NCBI GenBank assembly: GCA_963782885.1
Contig: CAWALL010000024.1
Coordinates: forward strand, 1 to 64,000
DNA: 64,000 nt
Direction: 5' to 3'
DNA from: DATAOG01 sp963782885
Lineage (GTDB): Bacteria; Pseudomonadota; Alphaproteobacteria; Geminicoccales; Geminicoccaceae
Position numbers and translations under genes: made by a program. Numbering within the stretch: the stretch's first letter is position 1; the number at the start of each line of letters is the position of its first letter. Below the pieces are notes generated by a model that was given only the letters and a program-made list of their open reading frames with translations, was not told the DNA's origin and searched no databases. Positions 44,422 through 54,220 of the stretch are shown one piece after another.

Positions 44422-44686
44422 AGCCAGGGACACTTTCGTGGCGGCGACCGGAGCGCAGAGCGATGAGCCCCGAATTCGACGACTGGACTGGCGCGGCCCA
44501 GCCCGAGCTGCGCGAGCGACGCTCGGGGCTGTCCGGCTTCGGCGGCCGTCCCTGGCTGCATCCCGCGTGGCAGGAGCCCGCCGATAATGACCAGCAGGTG
44601 GGGCTCGCCGGCGGCGATGGCTTGGCGAACCGGGCGCGGCTCGCTAAGCCTGAGCCCAGCCCGGACAGCGGAAGGCGCGCTCCAGG

Positions 44687-45700
44687 ATGGCGGTTCAGAC
44701 CCGTGGCAGGCAGGCGGCACTCGGACCCGAGCGCGGCGCTCTGCTCAATCTCCTGCTCGACCACCTGGTCTGGCTGATCCTTCTGATCATCCTGGCCATC
44801 TTCTCGCTGACCATCGAGCGCTTCTTCCAGATCGGCATCTTTCTCAACATCCTGCAGCACGCGACCTTCGTCGGCCTGATCGCGATCGGCCTGTCGTTCT
44901 GCATCATCGCCGGTCACATGGACCTGTCGGTCGAATCGGTGATGGCGTTCGCCGCGATGCTTGCCGCCTGGCTCGCGGCCGGCCGCGGCTCGGCCTCCGG
45001 GTTCGAGATCAACACCTGGCTGACGCTGGTGCTCGCGATCGCCTTCGGCGCCGCCGCCGGCCTGTTCAACGGCCTTTTGGTGATCCGCTTCCAGATCAAC
45101 GCCTTCATCGTCACGCTCGCGACCTACATCTCGATCCGCGGTTTCGGCCTCGTGCTGACCGGCGGCCGCTCGATGTACGGCCTGCCCGACGATTTCCGCA
45201 CCGTCGCGACCGCCGACGTCTTCGGCCTGCCGCTGCTCGTCGTGATCCTGATCGTCGCCTACGTGCTGTTCCACGTGATCCTGACCCGGACCCGCTTCGG
45301 CCGCTACGTCTACCTGGTCGGCGGCAACGTCACCGCGGTGTTCCGGGCCGGCATCCCGGTCGAGCGCGTGCTCTACACCGCGTTCGTGCTGTCCGGGGTG
45401 CTGGCCGCGATCGCCGGCTGGCTGCTGGCCGCGCGCAGCAATGGCGCGACCCCGAACCTCGGCTTCGGCATGCTGTTCGAGGCGTTCGCCGCGGTCGTGA
45501 TCGGCGGCGTATCGCTGCGCGGCGGGGTCGGGCGGCTGTCCGGCGTGTTCGCGGGCGTGCTCCTGCTCAGCGCGATCGACACCGCGATCAACGTGATGGG
45601 ACTCGCCGCCTACTACATGCAGGTGATCCGGGGCGGCCTGATGCTGCTCGCGGTCCTGCTCGACAGCGTCAACACCACGATCCGCCGCCGCTTTCTCTGA
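44687..45700 (+). CDS. Sugar-type ABC transporter permease (orphan)
   Basis: A 337-aa inner-membrane permease of the RbsC/XylH family (BPD_transp_2, PF02653). It has about ten helices and family motifs 'GLIAIGLSFCIIAGHMDLSVESVM', 'QINAFIVTLATYISIRG' and 'AFAAVVIGGVSLRGGVGRLSG'. Family members import pentoses, hexoses or other small solutes with a periplasmic binding protein and an RbsA-type double ATPase. None of those partners lies next to it, so the permease is an orphan in this window. A nuclease-like gene converges from the other side 14 bp downstream. Confidence 0.88.
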   Translation: MAVQTRGRQAALGPERGALLNLLLDHLVWLILLIILAIFSLTIERFFQIGIFLNILQHATFVGLIAIGLSFCIIAGHMDLSVESVMAFAAMLAAWLAAGRGSASGFEINTWLTLVLAIAFGAAAGLFNGLLVIRFQINAFIVTLATYISIRGFGLVLTGGRSMYGLPDDFRTVATADVFGLPLLVVILIVAYVLFHVILTRTRFGRYVYLVGGNVTAVFRAGIPVERVLYTAFVLSGVLAAIAGWLLAARSNGATPNLGFGMLFEAFAAVVIGGVSLRGGVGRLSGVFAGVLLLSAIDTAINVMGLAAYYMQVIRGGLMLLAVLLDSVNTTIRRRFL

Positions 45701-45714
45701 GCCCGGAGGCGTGG

Positions 45715-46437
45715 CTAGCCGGACTTCACCGGCTTGGCCGGCGGCCGCGTCCAGCCCGCCAGCCGGGCCGCCTCGTCGCTGCAGAACAGGCGCTCGTTGC
45801 GCTTGGGATCGATCGCGAGCGGCTTGTATTCCGAATCGGTCGGCACGTAGTAGATCCGCTCGCCGTCAGGGCCGATCGCGCCCTTGACGTTGCAGTCGCG
45901 GACCGCGCTCTTCGGTTTGCTTGGATCGTCCTCGGTGGCGCGCCAGACCCACGGCAGCAGGAAATGGCTGTGCCAGATACCGAGGCTGGCCTCCTTGGCG
46001 TCCTTCTCGGCCTCGGGGTAATCCGGAAAGCTCTGCGGCATCGCGACGCCATAGCCGTTGTGCAGCATGACCTGGGCCAGGTCCTGCTCGCCGACCTGGC
46101 AGACCTCGATCAGCGCGCCATCGGCGGTGCGCTGCGGCGGCCCCCCCTGCCACGGCGAGCAGTGCAGCTCCTGTCCGCTCACGGTCACGAGCTTGCGCAG
46201 GGCCAGCGCCGCCTCGACCCCGCAGGGCCACGGCTTGCCGTTGTCGTCGCAGAGCTGCCCGAGCTCGGGGGCGTCGATGCCGTAGAGCTGAATGATCTCG
46301 CCATTGAACTCGAGGGTATCGCCGTCGATCACGCTGACCGCCTGACCGGAGCCCGATTCCTGCGAAGACAGGCTCGCCGCGTAGCCGGCGATCAGCAGGG
46401 CGACGATGGCCAGCAACGGCCAGGGACGCACGGTCAT
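45715..46437 (-). CDS. Thermonuclease (SNase)-like exported protein
   Basis: A 240-aa protein with a signal anchor (PLLAIVALLIAGYAASL). An SNase-like OB-fold follows: 'VSVIDGDTLEFNGEIIQLYGIDAPELGQLC', a mid 'LVTVSGQELHC', and 'DLAQVMLHNGYGVAMP...YPEAEKDAKEASLGIWHSHF'. The Asp-Thr and Asp-Ala-Pro-Glu metal-site elements are retained. The usual catalytic Arg of SNase ('IRLYGIDAPE') is Gln here (IQLYGID), so nuclease activity is uncertain. I chose ATG 46437 because it opens a proper signal sequence. Confidence 0.82.
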   Translation of the reverse strand: MTVRPWPLLAIVALLIAGYAASLSSQESGSGQAVSVIDGDTLEFNGEIIQLYGIDAPELGQLCDDNGKPWPCGVEAALALRKLVTVSGQELHCSPWQGGPPQRTADGALIEVCQVGEQDLAQVMLHNGYGVAMPQSFPDYPEAEKDAKEASLGIWHSHFLLPWVWRATEDDPSKPKSAVRDCNVKGAIGPDGERIYYVPTDSEYKPLAIDPKRNERLFCSDEAARLAGWTRPPAKPVKSG

Positions 46438-46725
46438 GGCCGATCCGGCACGCGCGGCTGCTCGATCCGCCCAAAGCCTCGCCTCGCCCGTTGCACGGCC
46501 ACCGCCTCCCCTTTTTTGTTCGGCTCTCTGGCAGAAAGATAAACGGCTTGCCGGGGGCGGCAAGGGCGCCTGAAAGCAAGGCAGGCCGCCGCCGAGGCCG
46601 CCCGCCCGGACGGCAGGCGCGGCTTGACCGGAGGGCGCGATCCTCTAGACTCGGCGCGGTCACTCGCCGTCGCCGGGCCGCTCGGCCGCTGGCCCCGTGG
46701 GCCGGCCCAGTCTGGAACACCGATC

Positions 46726-47925
46726 ATGCTCGACCTGATCAAGCCGCTCGTGGTCCGCAACGCGAGCAAGATCGTGCTCGCGGTCGCCGATGGCCTGGGC
46801 GGGCTGCCGGTCGAGCGGGGTGGCCCGACCGAGCTCGAGGCGGCGGCGACGCCGAACCTCGACGCCCTGGTCAGGGACCACGTCTGCGGCCTGTCGCTGC
46901 CGGTCCGGCCCGGCATCACGCCCGGCAGCGGGCCAGGCCACCTCGGCCTGTTCGGCTATGATCCGCTCGAGCACCAGATCGGCCGCGGCGTGCTCGAGGC
47001 GCTCGGGATCGACTTCGATCTGGGGCCGAACGACGTGGCGGCGCGCGGCAATTTCTGCACGGTCGACGCCGAGGGCAGGATCACCGATCGGCGCGCCGGG
47101 CGGATCGCCAACGAGCCGGCGCGCGCGGTCGTCGCCAAGCTCAAGCAGATCCGGATCCCGGGTGCGGAGGTCTTCGTCGAGCACGTCCGTGAGTACCGCT
47201 TCGTCGTGGTCGTGCGCGGCGACCCCGCCGGCGCCGAGGTCGCCGACACCGATCCCGGCCGGGAAGGCGAGCGCCCGCTCGCGCCCAAGGCGCAGAACCC
47301 GGAATCCGAGCCGACCGCGCAGCTGATCGAGGAGTTCATCGCCCAGGCCGCCACCCGCCTCGAGGACGAGCCCCAGGCCAACATGGTGACGCTGCGCGGC
47401 ATCGCGCGCCGGCCGCCGGTCCCCTCGATGGCCGAGGTCTACGGCCTGAACGCCGGCGCGCTCGCGGTCTACCCGATGTACCGCGGCCTCGCCCGCCTGG
47501 TCGGCATGACCATCCTCGACCCGGGCCAGAGCTGGGCCGAGCAGGTGACGGCGCTGCGCCGGCATTGGCAGGACTTCGACTTCTTCTTCCTGCACTACAA
47601 ATATACCGACGCCGCCGGCGAGGATGGCGACTTCCGGCGCAAGGTGCAGAAGATCGAAGAGTTCGATGGCCAGTTCCCGAAGATCGTCGAGCTCGGGCCC
47701 GATGTCCTGATCGTGACCGGCGACCACAGCACGCCGGCCAGGCTGAAGAGCCACAGCTGGCATCCGGTGCCGGTCTTGCTGGCTTCCGACGCCTGCCGGC
47801 CGGACCGGGTCGAGACCTTCGGCGAGCGGCCGTGCCTTGCGGGTGGTCTCGGCCAGCTCGAGGCCAAGTACCTGCTGCCGCTCGCGCTCGCCCACGCCGG
47901 CCGGCTGGCCAAGTTCGGGGCGTGA
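46726..47925 (+). CDS. 2,3-bisphosphoglycerate-independent phosphoglycerate mutase, archaeal-type
   Basis: A 399-aa alkaline-phosphatase-superfamily enzyme of the ApgM type. It has 'KIVLAVADGLGGLPVE' at the metal/active-site start, 'TELEAAATPNLDALV', 'GITPGSGPGHLGLFGYDP' with the phosphorylated Ser region, and C-terminal metal ligands in 'VLIVTGDHSTPARLKSHSWHPVP'. It interconverts 2- and 3-phosphoglycerate in the cytosol. ATG 46726 is used; the frame upstream is open to 46624 but lacks family sequence. Confidence 0.92.
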   Translation: MLDLIKPLVVRNASKIVLAVADGLGGLPVERGGPTELEAAATPNLDALVRDHVCGLSLPVRPGITPGSGPGHLGLFGYDPLEHQIGRGVLEALGIDFDLGPNDVAARGNFCTVDAEGRITDRRAGRIANEPARAVVAKLKQIRIPGAEVFVEHVREYRFVVVVRGDPAGAEVADTDPGREGERPLAPKAQNPESEPTAQLIEEFIAQAATRLEDEPQANMVTLRGIARRPPVPSMAEVYGLNAGALAVYPMYRGLARLVGMTILDPGQSWAEQVTALRRHWQDFDFFFLHYKYTDAAGEDGDFRRKVQKIEEFDGQFPKIVELGPDVLIVTGDHSTPARLKSHSWHPVPVLLASDACRPDRVETFGERPCLAGGLGQLEAKYLLPLALAHAGRLAKFGA

Positions 47926-48003
47926 GCCAGCCACGGTCGCTCCGCCCTGCCGGGTGCGCCGGACGGAGCTGCCGAGCGATCGCGCCAGCGGCCGCCGACT
48001 GAC

Positions 48004-49323
48004 GTGATCAGCGATGGCGCGCCCGCGCTGACCAGCGCCAAGGCCCGCCTGGCCCGGGGCGCGGTCAGCGCCTTCATCGTCAACATGGCCGGGACCGGGC
48101 TCGCGTTTCTCAGCCAGCTCGTGCTGGCGCGGGTCCTGGGCGCCTCCGGCTACGGCATCTACGCCTACGTGACCGCCTGGGTGATCGTGCTCGCCCTGTG
48201 CGCGACGCTCGGCTTCCATACCGCCATGCTGCGGTTCGTCTCGGTCTACCGGGCCTGCGAGGAGTGGCCGCTGCTGCGTGGGGTGCTGCGCTACGCCGCG
48301 CGGCGGGTCGGCGTCGCCGGCGTCGTGATCGGCGTCGCCGCGGCCGCCGTCGTGGTCGCGCTCGGCGACCGTCTGGCGCCCGAGCTCGCGCGCACGTTCC
48401 TGGTCGGTTGCGCGATGGTGCCGTTGCTCGCCCTGTTGCAGATGCAGGCGGCGGTGGTGCGCGGGTTCGGCGGCGTGATCTCGGCGCTCGCGCCGCAGAC
48501 CCTCGTCCGCCACGCCGTGCTCTTGCCGATGATCACGATCTGGGGGCTGGCGCTCGCCCTGCCGATCGCGCCCCAGGGCGCGATGGCCGGCATGCTGCTG
48601 GCCACGGCGGTCGGCCTGGGCGTGGTCAGCTGGCGCCGTCGGCGGCTGCGACCGGCCGAGCTGAGGCGCGCGACCGTCGCGTACCAGGCCCAGGAATGGC
48701 GACGGACGGCCTCCACCTTCCTGGTGATGGCGGCGATCGGGGCGCTGCTCGCCCGGACCGACCTCTTGATCCTGGGCGCATTGAGCGATCCGGCTGCGGT
48801 CGGCGTCTACGCGGTCGCCGCCCGGACCGCCGATCTGGTCGCCTTCGCGCTGGCCGCGATCAACACGATGTTCATCCCGAATGTCGCGGCGATGCACGCG
48901 CGCGGCGATCGCCGGGGCCTGCAGAGCCTGGTGACCACGACGGCGCGGTGGTCGGCGTTGTCCGCGCTGACGATCGCGCTACCCTTGTTCGTCCTGGCCG
49001 GCTTCATCCTGTCGTTCTTCGGCGCTGCCTTCACGTCGGGCAGCCTCGCGCTGCGGATCCTTCTTTTGGGTCAGCTGGTCAATGCCGCCACCGGATCGGT
49101 CGGCTCGATGCTGACCATGACCGGACACGAGCGCCACGCGGCGGTCGTGATGGCGGTGGCCGCGATCGTCCAGATCGGGTTGAGCGTCATCCTGATCCCG
49201 CGCTTCGGCATCGAAGGCGCCGCGATCGCCAGTGCGACCTCGCTGATCGGCTGGAACCTGGCGCTGGCGGTGCTGGTCTGGAAGAAGCTCAGGATCGTGC
49301 CGAGCTTCCTTGCCCGACGCTGA
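48004..49323 (+). CDS. Oligosaccharide flippase (Wzx-like, MATE/MOP superfamily)
   Basis: A 439-aa polytopic membrane protein with about 12-14 helices. The N-terminus 'FIVNMAGTGLAFLSQLVLARVLGASGYGIYAYV' is characteristic of polysaccharide flippases. It would flip lipid-linked repeat units across the inner membrane. The start is GTG 48004; the second half of the first helix begins about 20 residues later. A frameshifted second copy of this gene lies at 52.9-54.2 kb. It is the first gene of the second polysaccharide cluster. Confidence 0.88.
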   Translation: MISDGAPALTSAKARLARGAVSAFIVNMAGTGLAFLSQLVLARVLGASGYGIYAYVTAWVIVLALCATLGFHTAMLRFVSVYRACEEWPLLRGVLRYAARRVGVAGVVIGVAAAAVVVALGDRLAPELARTFLVGCAMVPLLALLQMQAAVVRGFGGVISALAPQTLVRHAVLLPMITIWGLALALPIAPQGAMAGMLLATAVGLGVVSWRRRRLRPAELRRATVAYQAQEWRRTASTFLVMAAIGALLARTDLLILGALSDPAAVGVYAVAARTADLVAFALAAINTMFIPNVAAMHARGDRRGLQSLVTTTARWSALSALTIALPLFVLAGFILSFFGAAFTSGSLALRILLLGQLVNAATGSVGSMLTMTGHERHAAVVMAVAAIVQIGLSVILIPRFGIEGAAIASATSLIGWNLALAVLVWKKLRIVPSFLARR

Positions 49324-49454
49324 CCGCGCCCGATCGAGATCTGGCGGGCCGAGCCCGCCGATCCGGGCCCCGACCGCCGGCCAGGAAAGATCTGCGATCT
49401 CCGGTCGGCAACGCGCGTGCGGCAGCGACCTCCAGCCACCGCGCAGGCGGGGCG

Positions 49455-51170
49455 TCAGCCGGACCGGGCCGGTCGCGGCGGCGGGAGCGCGGCACAGGCC
49501 GGCGGCCGCGGCCGATCCGGCGGATGCTGCCAACGGAAGGCCGCGATCTGCAACTCTGGAGGAATGTCCGGGATCGGCGTGGTCGCCGCCTCGATCGCAT
49601 CCGCCGCCGCGTCGCTGACCGCGGTGGGATTGCGCCAAAGACTGGCTTCGACCACGATCAGGCCGTCCGGATAGCATTGCATGATCAGGTCGAGCGAATC
49701 GGCGGTGCTGACGACCGCGTGTCCGGTGCGCGTGTCGATGCTGAATTCGTGCCCGTGGATCTCGGTGAGCCGGTTCCGGCTGATCACGAAGTCGTAGTCG
49801 CCCAGATAGTACAGGAAATGAACATCGCGGGCCGTGAGGACCACGGACGCCTTGTCGACCCAGGGCTCGAGGACCGGTGCGGCCGCCGCCCAGTCGGTGC
49901 GTTGCAGTTCGGAAGCCATCGCCACGCCGCCTTGCCGGATGACCATGTAGGTCCCGGTGAACTGCATCAGCGCCTTCACCAGGCCGCCGTTGGCAGCGAT
50001 CAGGAAGACCAGGCCGACGGCAATCAGGCCAGCTCGCGCCGGCCGGCGCGGCAGGTAGGGCGCCAGCCTGTGTACGACCCGATCGGTACTCCTGAGCACC
50101 CAGGGGTAGAGCAGCTCGAACCCGCGGGCCAACGCGATGCCCCAGATGACGAACAGAAAGGGCACCGCAAAGAACATGTACCTCTCGTCCTTCATCCCCC
50201 CGAAGGACAGGACAACGAACGCCACCACGAAGATGCATGTGCAGAAAGTTGCCACTCGAGGCCGATGGATCGCCGCCACCAGGAAAGCCAGCGGGGTCAG
50301 GGACCAGAGCGTCGGATAGCGCTCGACGAAGAAGACTTGGTAGAACCAGAATTCATTGCGATGCGCTCGGTTCCACAAGGGCGCCGAGCGATAGCCTTGG
50401 AGCAGCCGGTGCACCAGATCGAACGCGAACAACGCCCCCACCGCGATTAGGGCCAGCCCTGCCGCGAGGGCCAGCGCGATTCGCCGTTGGCGCCGGTCGA
50501 GCGCGCGCAGTCGCGGGATTCCCTCGGCCAGCAGCAGCCAAAGCCCGAGCCCGAGGAGCCCGATCAGGGTCAGGATCTGGAGATGGATGGCCAGCAGGAA
50601 GCCTAGGACGATCCCGAGCGCGACCAGGACGCTGCCGCGGCGCGAAAGCCGCCCGGCCACCAGGCTGTACAGTCCGATCGCCGCCAGCCAGAAGACCAAG
50701 GCATGCAGGGCATAAAAGCGGGCGAACTGGGAAATCTGGACGCTCAGGGGTTCCAAGGCCACGAACAGGCCGGCGATCCAGGCCGCGAGGCTGCCGGCCA
50801 CCGACCGGGTCCAGACGAACACCGCGATCACCAGCAGCGTGCCCGCCACCAGAGACAGCACCCGGGCGCTGACGATGCTTTCGCCGAACACGGCGAACCA
50901 GCCGCCGAGCAGCAAAGTGTACAGCGCGGCCCGTGGATAGATCCCATCACCAATCCGCGGCTCGCCGTCGTGCAACCAGCCCTTCGCCGCCAGCGACGTG
51001 TACAGCTCGTCAGTCACCGGCAACCGGTCCAGATCAATCGCGCGCACGAACACCGACAGCAACACGAGCAGCAGCAGGCTCACCCACAGCTCGCGGCGGC
51101 CCTGGGCTCGCTCGATCACCCGATCACGAAGATCCAGACGCGCCTGCATGGTCAAGATCTCTGACGGCAC
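49455..51170 (-). CDS. GT-C (GT39/ArnT-like) membrane glycosyltransferase
   Basis: A 571-aa membrane protein with about eleven helices and a C-terminal periplasmic domain. Near the N-terminus, 'LDRLPVTDELYTSLAAKGW' carries the conserved acidic residues of PMT/ArnT enzymes in the first periplasmic loop, followed by 'ARFYALHALVFWLAAIGLYSL'. It would transfer a sugar from a polyprenyl-phosphate donor to a lipid or glycan in the periplasm. It is the only minus-strand gene in this cluster; its neighbours face the other way. An ATG at 51149 is an alternative start. Confidence 0.83.
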   Translation of the reverse strand: MPSEILTMQARLDLRDRVIERAQGRRELWVSLLLLVLLSVFVRAIDLDRLPVTDELYTSLAAKGWLHDGEPRIGDGIYPRAALYTLLLGGWFAVFGESIVSARVLSLVAGTLLVIAVFVWTRSVAGSLAAWIAGLFVALEPLSVQISQFARFYALHALVFWLAAIGLYSLVAGRLSRRGSVLVALGIVLGFLLAIHLQILTLIGLLGLGLWLLLAEGIPRLRALDRRQRRIALALAAGLALIAVGALFAFDLVHRLLQGYRSAPLWNRAHRNEFWFYQVFFVERYPTLWSLTPLAFLVAAIHRPRVATFCTCIFVVAFVVLSFGGMKDERYMFFAVPFLFVIWGIALARGFELLYPWVLRSTDRVVHRLAPYLPRRPARAGLIAVGLVFLIAANGGLVKALMQFTGTYMVIRQGGVAMASELQRTDWAAAAPVLEPWVDKASVVLTARDVHFLYYLGDYDFVISRNRLTEIHGHEFSIDTRTGHAVVSTADSLDLIMQCYPDGLIVVEASLWRNPTAVSDAAADAIEAATTPIPDIPPELQIAAFRWQHPPDRPRPPACAALPPPRPARSG

Positions 51171-51836
51171 CCCGAATGGCGGCGCAGTTCACGGTCCGCT
51201 CGACGGACCTGCCGACGCGACGGCTGCGCCCGTCGGGCCGTTCTGACCGCGGACCGAGCGGGTCAAGCGCGACCTTGCGCGCAGCCCCCGACCCCGGCGG
51301 CCGCGAACACGGCTAGCCGTGACGGGACCTCGAGGACAGCTACCTGGTGCACGTCGCGCCCTTTGGTACCGAGGCGCTGGCATCTCCAGGGACTTGGCCG
51401 CCCGGAGCGGCGTCCCCGTCTGGGGCCCTCGGTGAGCTGGTTCCACACAGGCTCCTTCATATCTGCGAGCCTTCCTGGAAGGCAAGTGTGTTCTCCAACC
51501 GGCCGCGAGGGCGCCGCGCAGCGCCCGCGCTCGTGGCCCAGCACCGGGGCGGCCGCGGAGCGGATGGTCGCTCGGCTGACGCACGAGCTGCCCGCAATTT
51601 CCCGCAACAGCTTGTTGCCCTGGCATGGATTGCGCTCTATACCTCGCAGCCGCCCGGAGGGCCGAGCCGCGAAGCCGCCGTTGCATGATGCCGAAAGGGC
51701 GGCGGGCGGCGGATCGCTCGGTCGACTTGACGCCGGAGGGCTTGCAGCCAACACCCGATCGCGGCGGCATCGCGCCGTCGGAGCTGCTTCGCCGGCGGCA
51801 CCTCGCCCAGCCGGCCGTTGGGGGTCGCAGGAGCTC
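51171..51836. other. Large intergenic region, no gene recognised
   Basis: 666 bp between divergent genes (GT-C transferase and first sulfotransferase). Several overlapping ORFs cross it in different frames but none has family sequence. It probably holds the two divergent promoters and a long leader. I see no terminator, repeat or known element in it. Confidence 0.5.
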
Positions 51837-52793
51837 ATGCGCATGCCAGACTTCTTCATCGCCGGCGCCCCGAAGTGCGGCACGACCGCGCTCTTCTCCT
51901 ACTTGCAGACCCATCCCGGAATCTTCCTGCCGGCCGAACGCCCGGGTACCAGTCGACTGACGGCCAAGGAACCACACTACTATTGCACGGATTTTCCGAA
52001 CTACCGGCGCTGCCGCTCGCGCGAGGACTATCTGCGGCTGTTCACAGACGCCGCCGCCGGCACTCTGGTCGGCGAGGCCTCGGTCTGGTATCTGTACTCG
52101 GAAGTCGCGATCCCTCGCATTATGGCCGAGATCCCGAAGGCCAAGTTCATCGTGCTGTTACGCAATCCGGTGAATATGGCCCACTCGCTGCACAACCTTC
52201 TGTATCACACGCTCGACGAGGACATCGCTGACTTCGGCTGCGCCTGGGAACGGCAGGCCCGGCGCGCCCAGGGCCATGAGGTGCCCAAGCATTGCCGGGA
52301 GCCGAAGCACATTCTTTACAAGAAGGTGTGCTCATTTCCCCATCAACTGGAGCGACTGTTCGAGCATGTGCCGCAAGAGCAGCGCCTCGTGATCATTTCT
52401 GAAGAGCTCGCCTCTGCACCCGAAGCGACCTACCGTCAGGCGCTGACGTTCCTCGGTCTGCCAGGCGATCAACGGGCCTCGTTCCCGCGGATCAACGCCA
52501 GTGCCACGCGGCGTAGCCGGGCGCTGACGGTGGCACTCCGAACCGTACCCGAGCGAATGCAGCCGTTGTACCGGACCGTCAAGGCGATCAGCAACACGGT
52601 GGGCCTCCGCCCGGGCGTCATGCTCAACCGGTGGAATCGCAAGGAACAGGCCAGGGCCCCGTTGGATCCGAGCCTGCGGCGCCGCCTGGCCGAGGAATTC
52701 GCCCCTGACATCGCCCGCCTCGAGCGGCTGCTCGAGCGGCCCTTGGATCTGTGGCGCGAGCGCTCGGACCTCCCGACCTCGGATGTCGCCTAG
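51837..52793 (+). CDS. PAPS-dependent sulfotransferase, copy 1
   Basis: A 318-aa cytosolic sulfotransferase of the Sulfotransfer_1/3 type. The 5'-phosphosulfate loop GAPKCGTTAL (residues 10-19) and the 3'-phosphate site 'IVLLRNPVNMAHSLH' (about residues 103-117) are intact. It would transfer sulfate from PAPS to a sugar of the surface polysaccharide. ATG 51837 follows AGGAG by 3 nt; ATG 51843 is a close alternative with better spacing. It is followed by a decayed flippase and then a second sulfotransferase of the same type. Confidence 0.87.
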   Translation: MRMPDFFIAGAPKCGTTALFSYLQTHPGIFLPAERPGTSRLTAKEPHYYCTDFPNYRRCRSREDYLRLFTDAAAGTLVGEASVWYLYSEVAIPRIMAEIPKAKFIVLLRNPVNMAHSLHNLLYHTLDEDIADFGCAWERQARRAQGHEVPKHCREPKHILYKKVCSFPHQLERLFEHVPQEQRLVIISEELASAPEATYRQALTFLGLPGDQRASFPRINASATRRSRALTVALRTVPERMQPLYRTVKAISNTVGLRPGVMLNRWNRKEQARAPLDPSLRRRLAEEFAPDIARLERLLERPLDLWRERSDLPTSDVA

Positions 52794-52863
52794 CGATGAC
52801 GCTGCTGGCGGCGCCGCGCTGGCCGCCCGAGGCCGGCGGCCCGACGGAGGCGGCTGGTCGGCG

Positions 52864-54220
52864 ATGACGGCGGACAGCGTCAGCGATCGCGAGCATGCGC
52901 CGGTGCTGCAGCGGGCGACGGCCCGCCTCGCTCGCGGCGCGGCGAACGCCTTCCTGATCAACATCGCGGGAACCGGACTGGCCTTCCTCAGCCAACTTCT
53001 GCTCGCGCGCGTTCTGGGGGTCGCTGGCTATGGCGCCTACGCCTACGTCATGGCCTGGGTGACCGTTCTCGCGCTGCTCGCGACGCTCGGCTTTCAGACT
53101 GGCATGTTGCGTTTCGTCTCGGCCTATTGCGCGCGCGAGGAGTGGCCACTGCTGCGCGGCGTCCTTCGCTATGCCATGCAGCGGGTCAGCCTGGCGCGGG
53201 CTCGACGATCGGGATCGTCACCGCCGGCGTCGTCCTCGCGCTCGGGCGATCGCCTGGGGCCGGGGTCGCGGGCACTTTCCTGGTCGGCTGCGCGATCGTG
53301 CCCGTCCTGGCGCTGTCGCAGGTCCGCGGAATCGATCGTCCGGGCGTTTGGCGGCGTCGCCTTGGCGCTCGCCCCGCAGGCCCTGCTGCGACCTGCCATC
53401 GTGCTGGCGGTGGTCGGGGTCTGGGGCGTGCTCCTGTCGCTGCCGATCGGGCCGCAGGGGGCGATGGCCGTGACGCTCCTGGCGACGGCGCTCGCCTCGG
53501 TGCCGTGAGCTTGGCCGATCAGGGGGTTACGGCCCGCCGGCCATGGCGACGCGCGGAGCGCGCCTTTCAGAGCGCCCGAGTGGCGACGCGCCGCCCTCGC
53601 CTTGCTCTTCATGGCGGATCGTCCGGATGGTGCTCGGTCGCAGCCGACCTGTTGATGCTCGGCATGCTGGCCGATACCAGGTCGGTCGGCATCTATGCAG
53701 TGGCGTCGCGGCTGGCAGACTTGGTCAGCGTTCGCGTTGGCCGCGATCAACATCATCTTCGCGCCGAATATCGCCGCCCTGCATGCCCAGGGCGATCGCG
53801 CCGGCCCTGCAGGCCATGGTGACCACCACGGCCTGGTGGTCGGCATTGTCGGCACTGCTGATCGCGGCTGCCGCTGTTCGTCTGGCCGAGGACCGTGCTA
53901 TCGCTGTTCGGGCCGACTTCACGTCGGGGCGGCCCTGCGTGCGGATCCTCCTGATCGGTCAGATCGCCAATGCCGCCGCAGGTTCGGTCGGCACCGATCC
54001 TGACCATGACCGGGCACGAGCGCCGGCTGCGATCGTGCTCGGCATCGCCGCCGCCGCTCAGATCGGCTTCAATGCAGTGCTGATTCCGCTGTTCGGCGCC
54101 ATGGGCGCCGCGCGTGACCGCGACAGTCACGGTGACCGGCTGGAACCTCGTGATGGCCATTTTCGTCTGGCGAAAGCTCGAGATCATCCCGAGCATCCTC
54201 GGCCCGCGGTCCCGCGATCA
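52864..54220 (+). pseudogene. Second oligosaccharide flippase, multiply frameshifted
   Basis: A homologue of the flippase at 48004. The first ~100 codons are intact (GTGLAFLSQLLLARVLGVAGYGAYAYV...CAREEWPLLRGVLRYAMQRV). After that the homologous sequence hops between all three frames. For example, TIGIVTAGVVLALG and GTFLVGCAIVPVLAL are in one frame. RAFGGVALALAPQALLRPA and LPIGPQGAMAVTLLATALAS are in another. AAINIIFAPNIAALHAQGD and LQAMVTTTAWWSALSALL are in others. At least six indels are needed. The order and spacing of the blocks match the intact copy, so this is a degraded paralogue, not rearranged DNA. Confidence 0.88.

Larger units (their letters stand above)
44293..44686. other. Structured non-coding spacer
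   Basis: 394 bp without a supportable gene, between the cytochrome c' and ABC permease genes. It holds two consecutive perfect hairpins (44338-44360, 44366-44399), a CTATCCCGAA motif (44412-44421), and a widely spaced inverted repeat GCTGTCCGG/CCGGACAGC (44528-44536 with 44661-44669). Short ORFs here have biased composition and no start context. It could be a long leader of the permease, or a small RNA. Confidence 0.5.

Noticed and set aside
46660..48897. 745-aa minus-strand ORF
   Set aside because: Lies opposite phosphoglycerate mutase and the flippase; low-complexity charged sequence typical of an antisense frame.
48198..50450. 750-aa plus-strand ORF
   Set aside because: Overlaps the intact flippase in another frame and the GT-C gene antisense; no recognisable domain.
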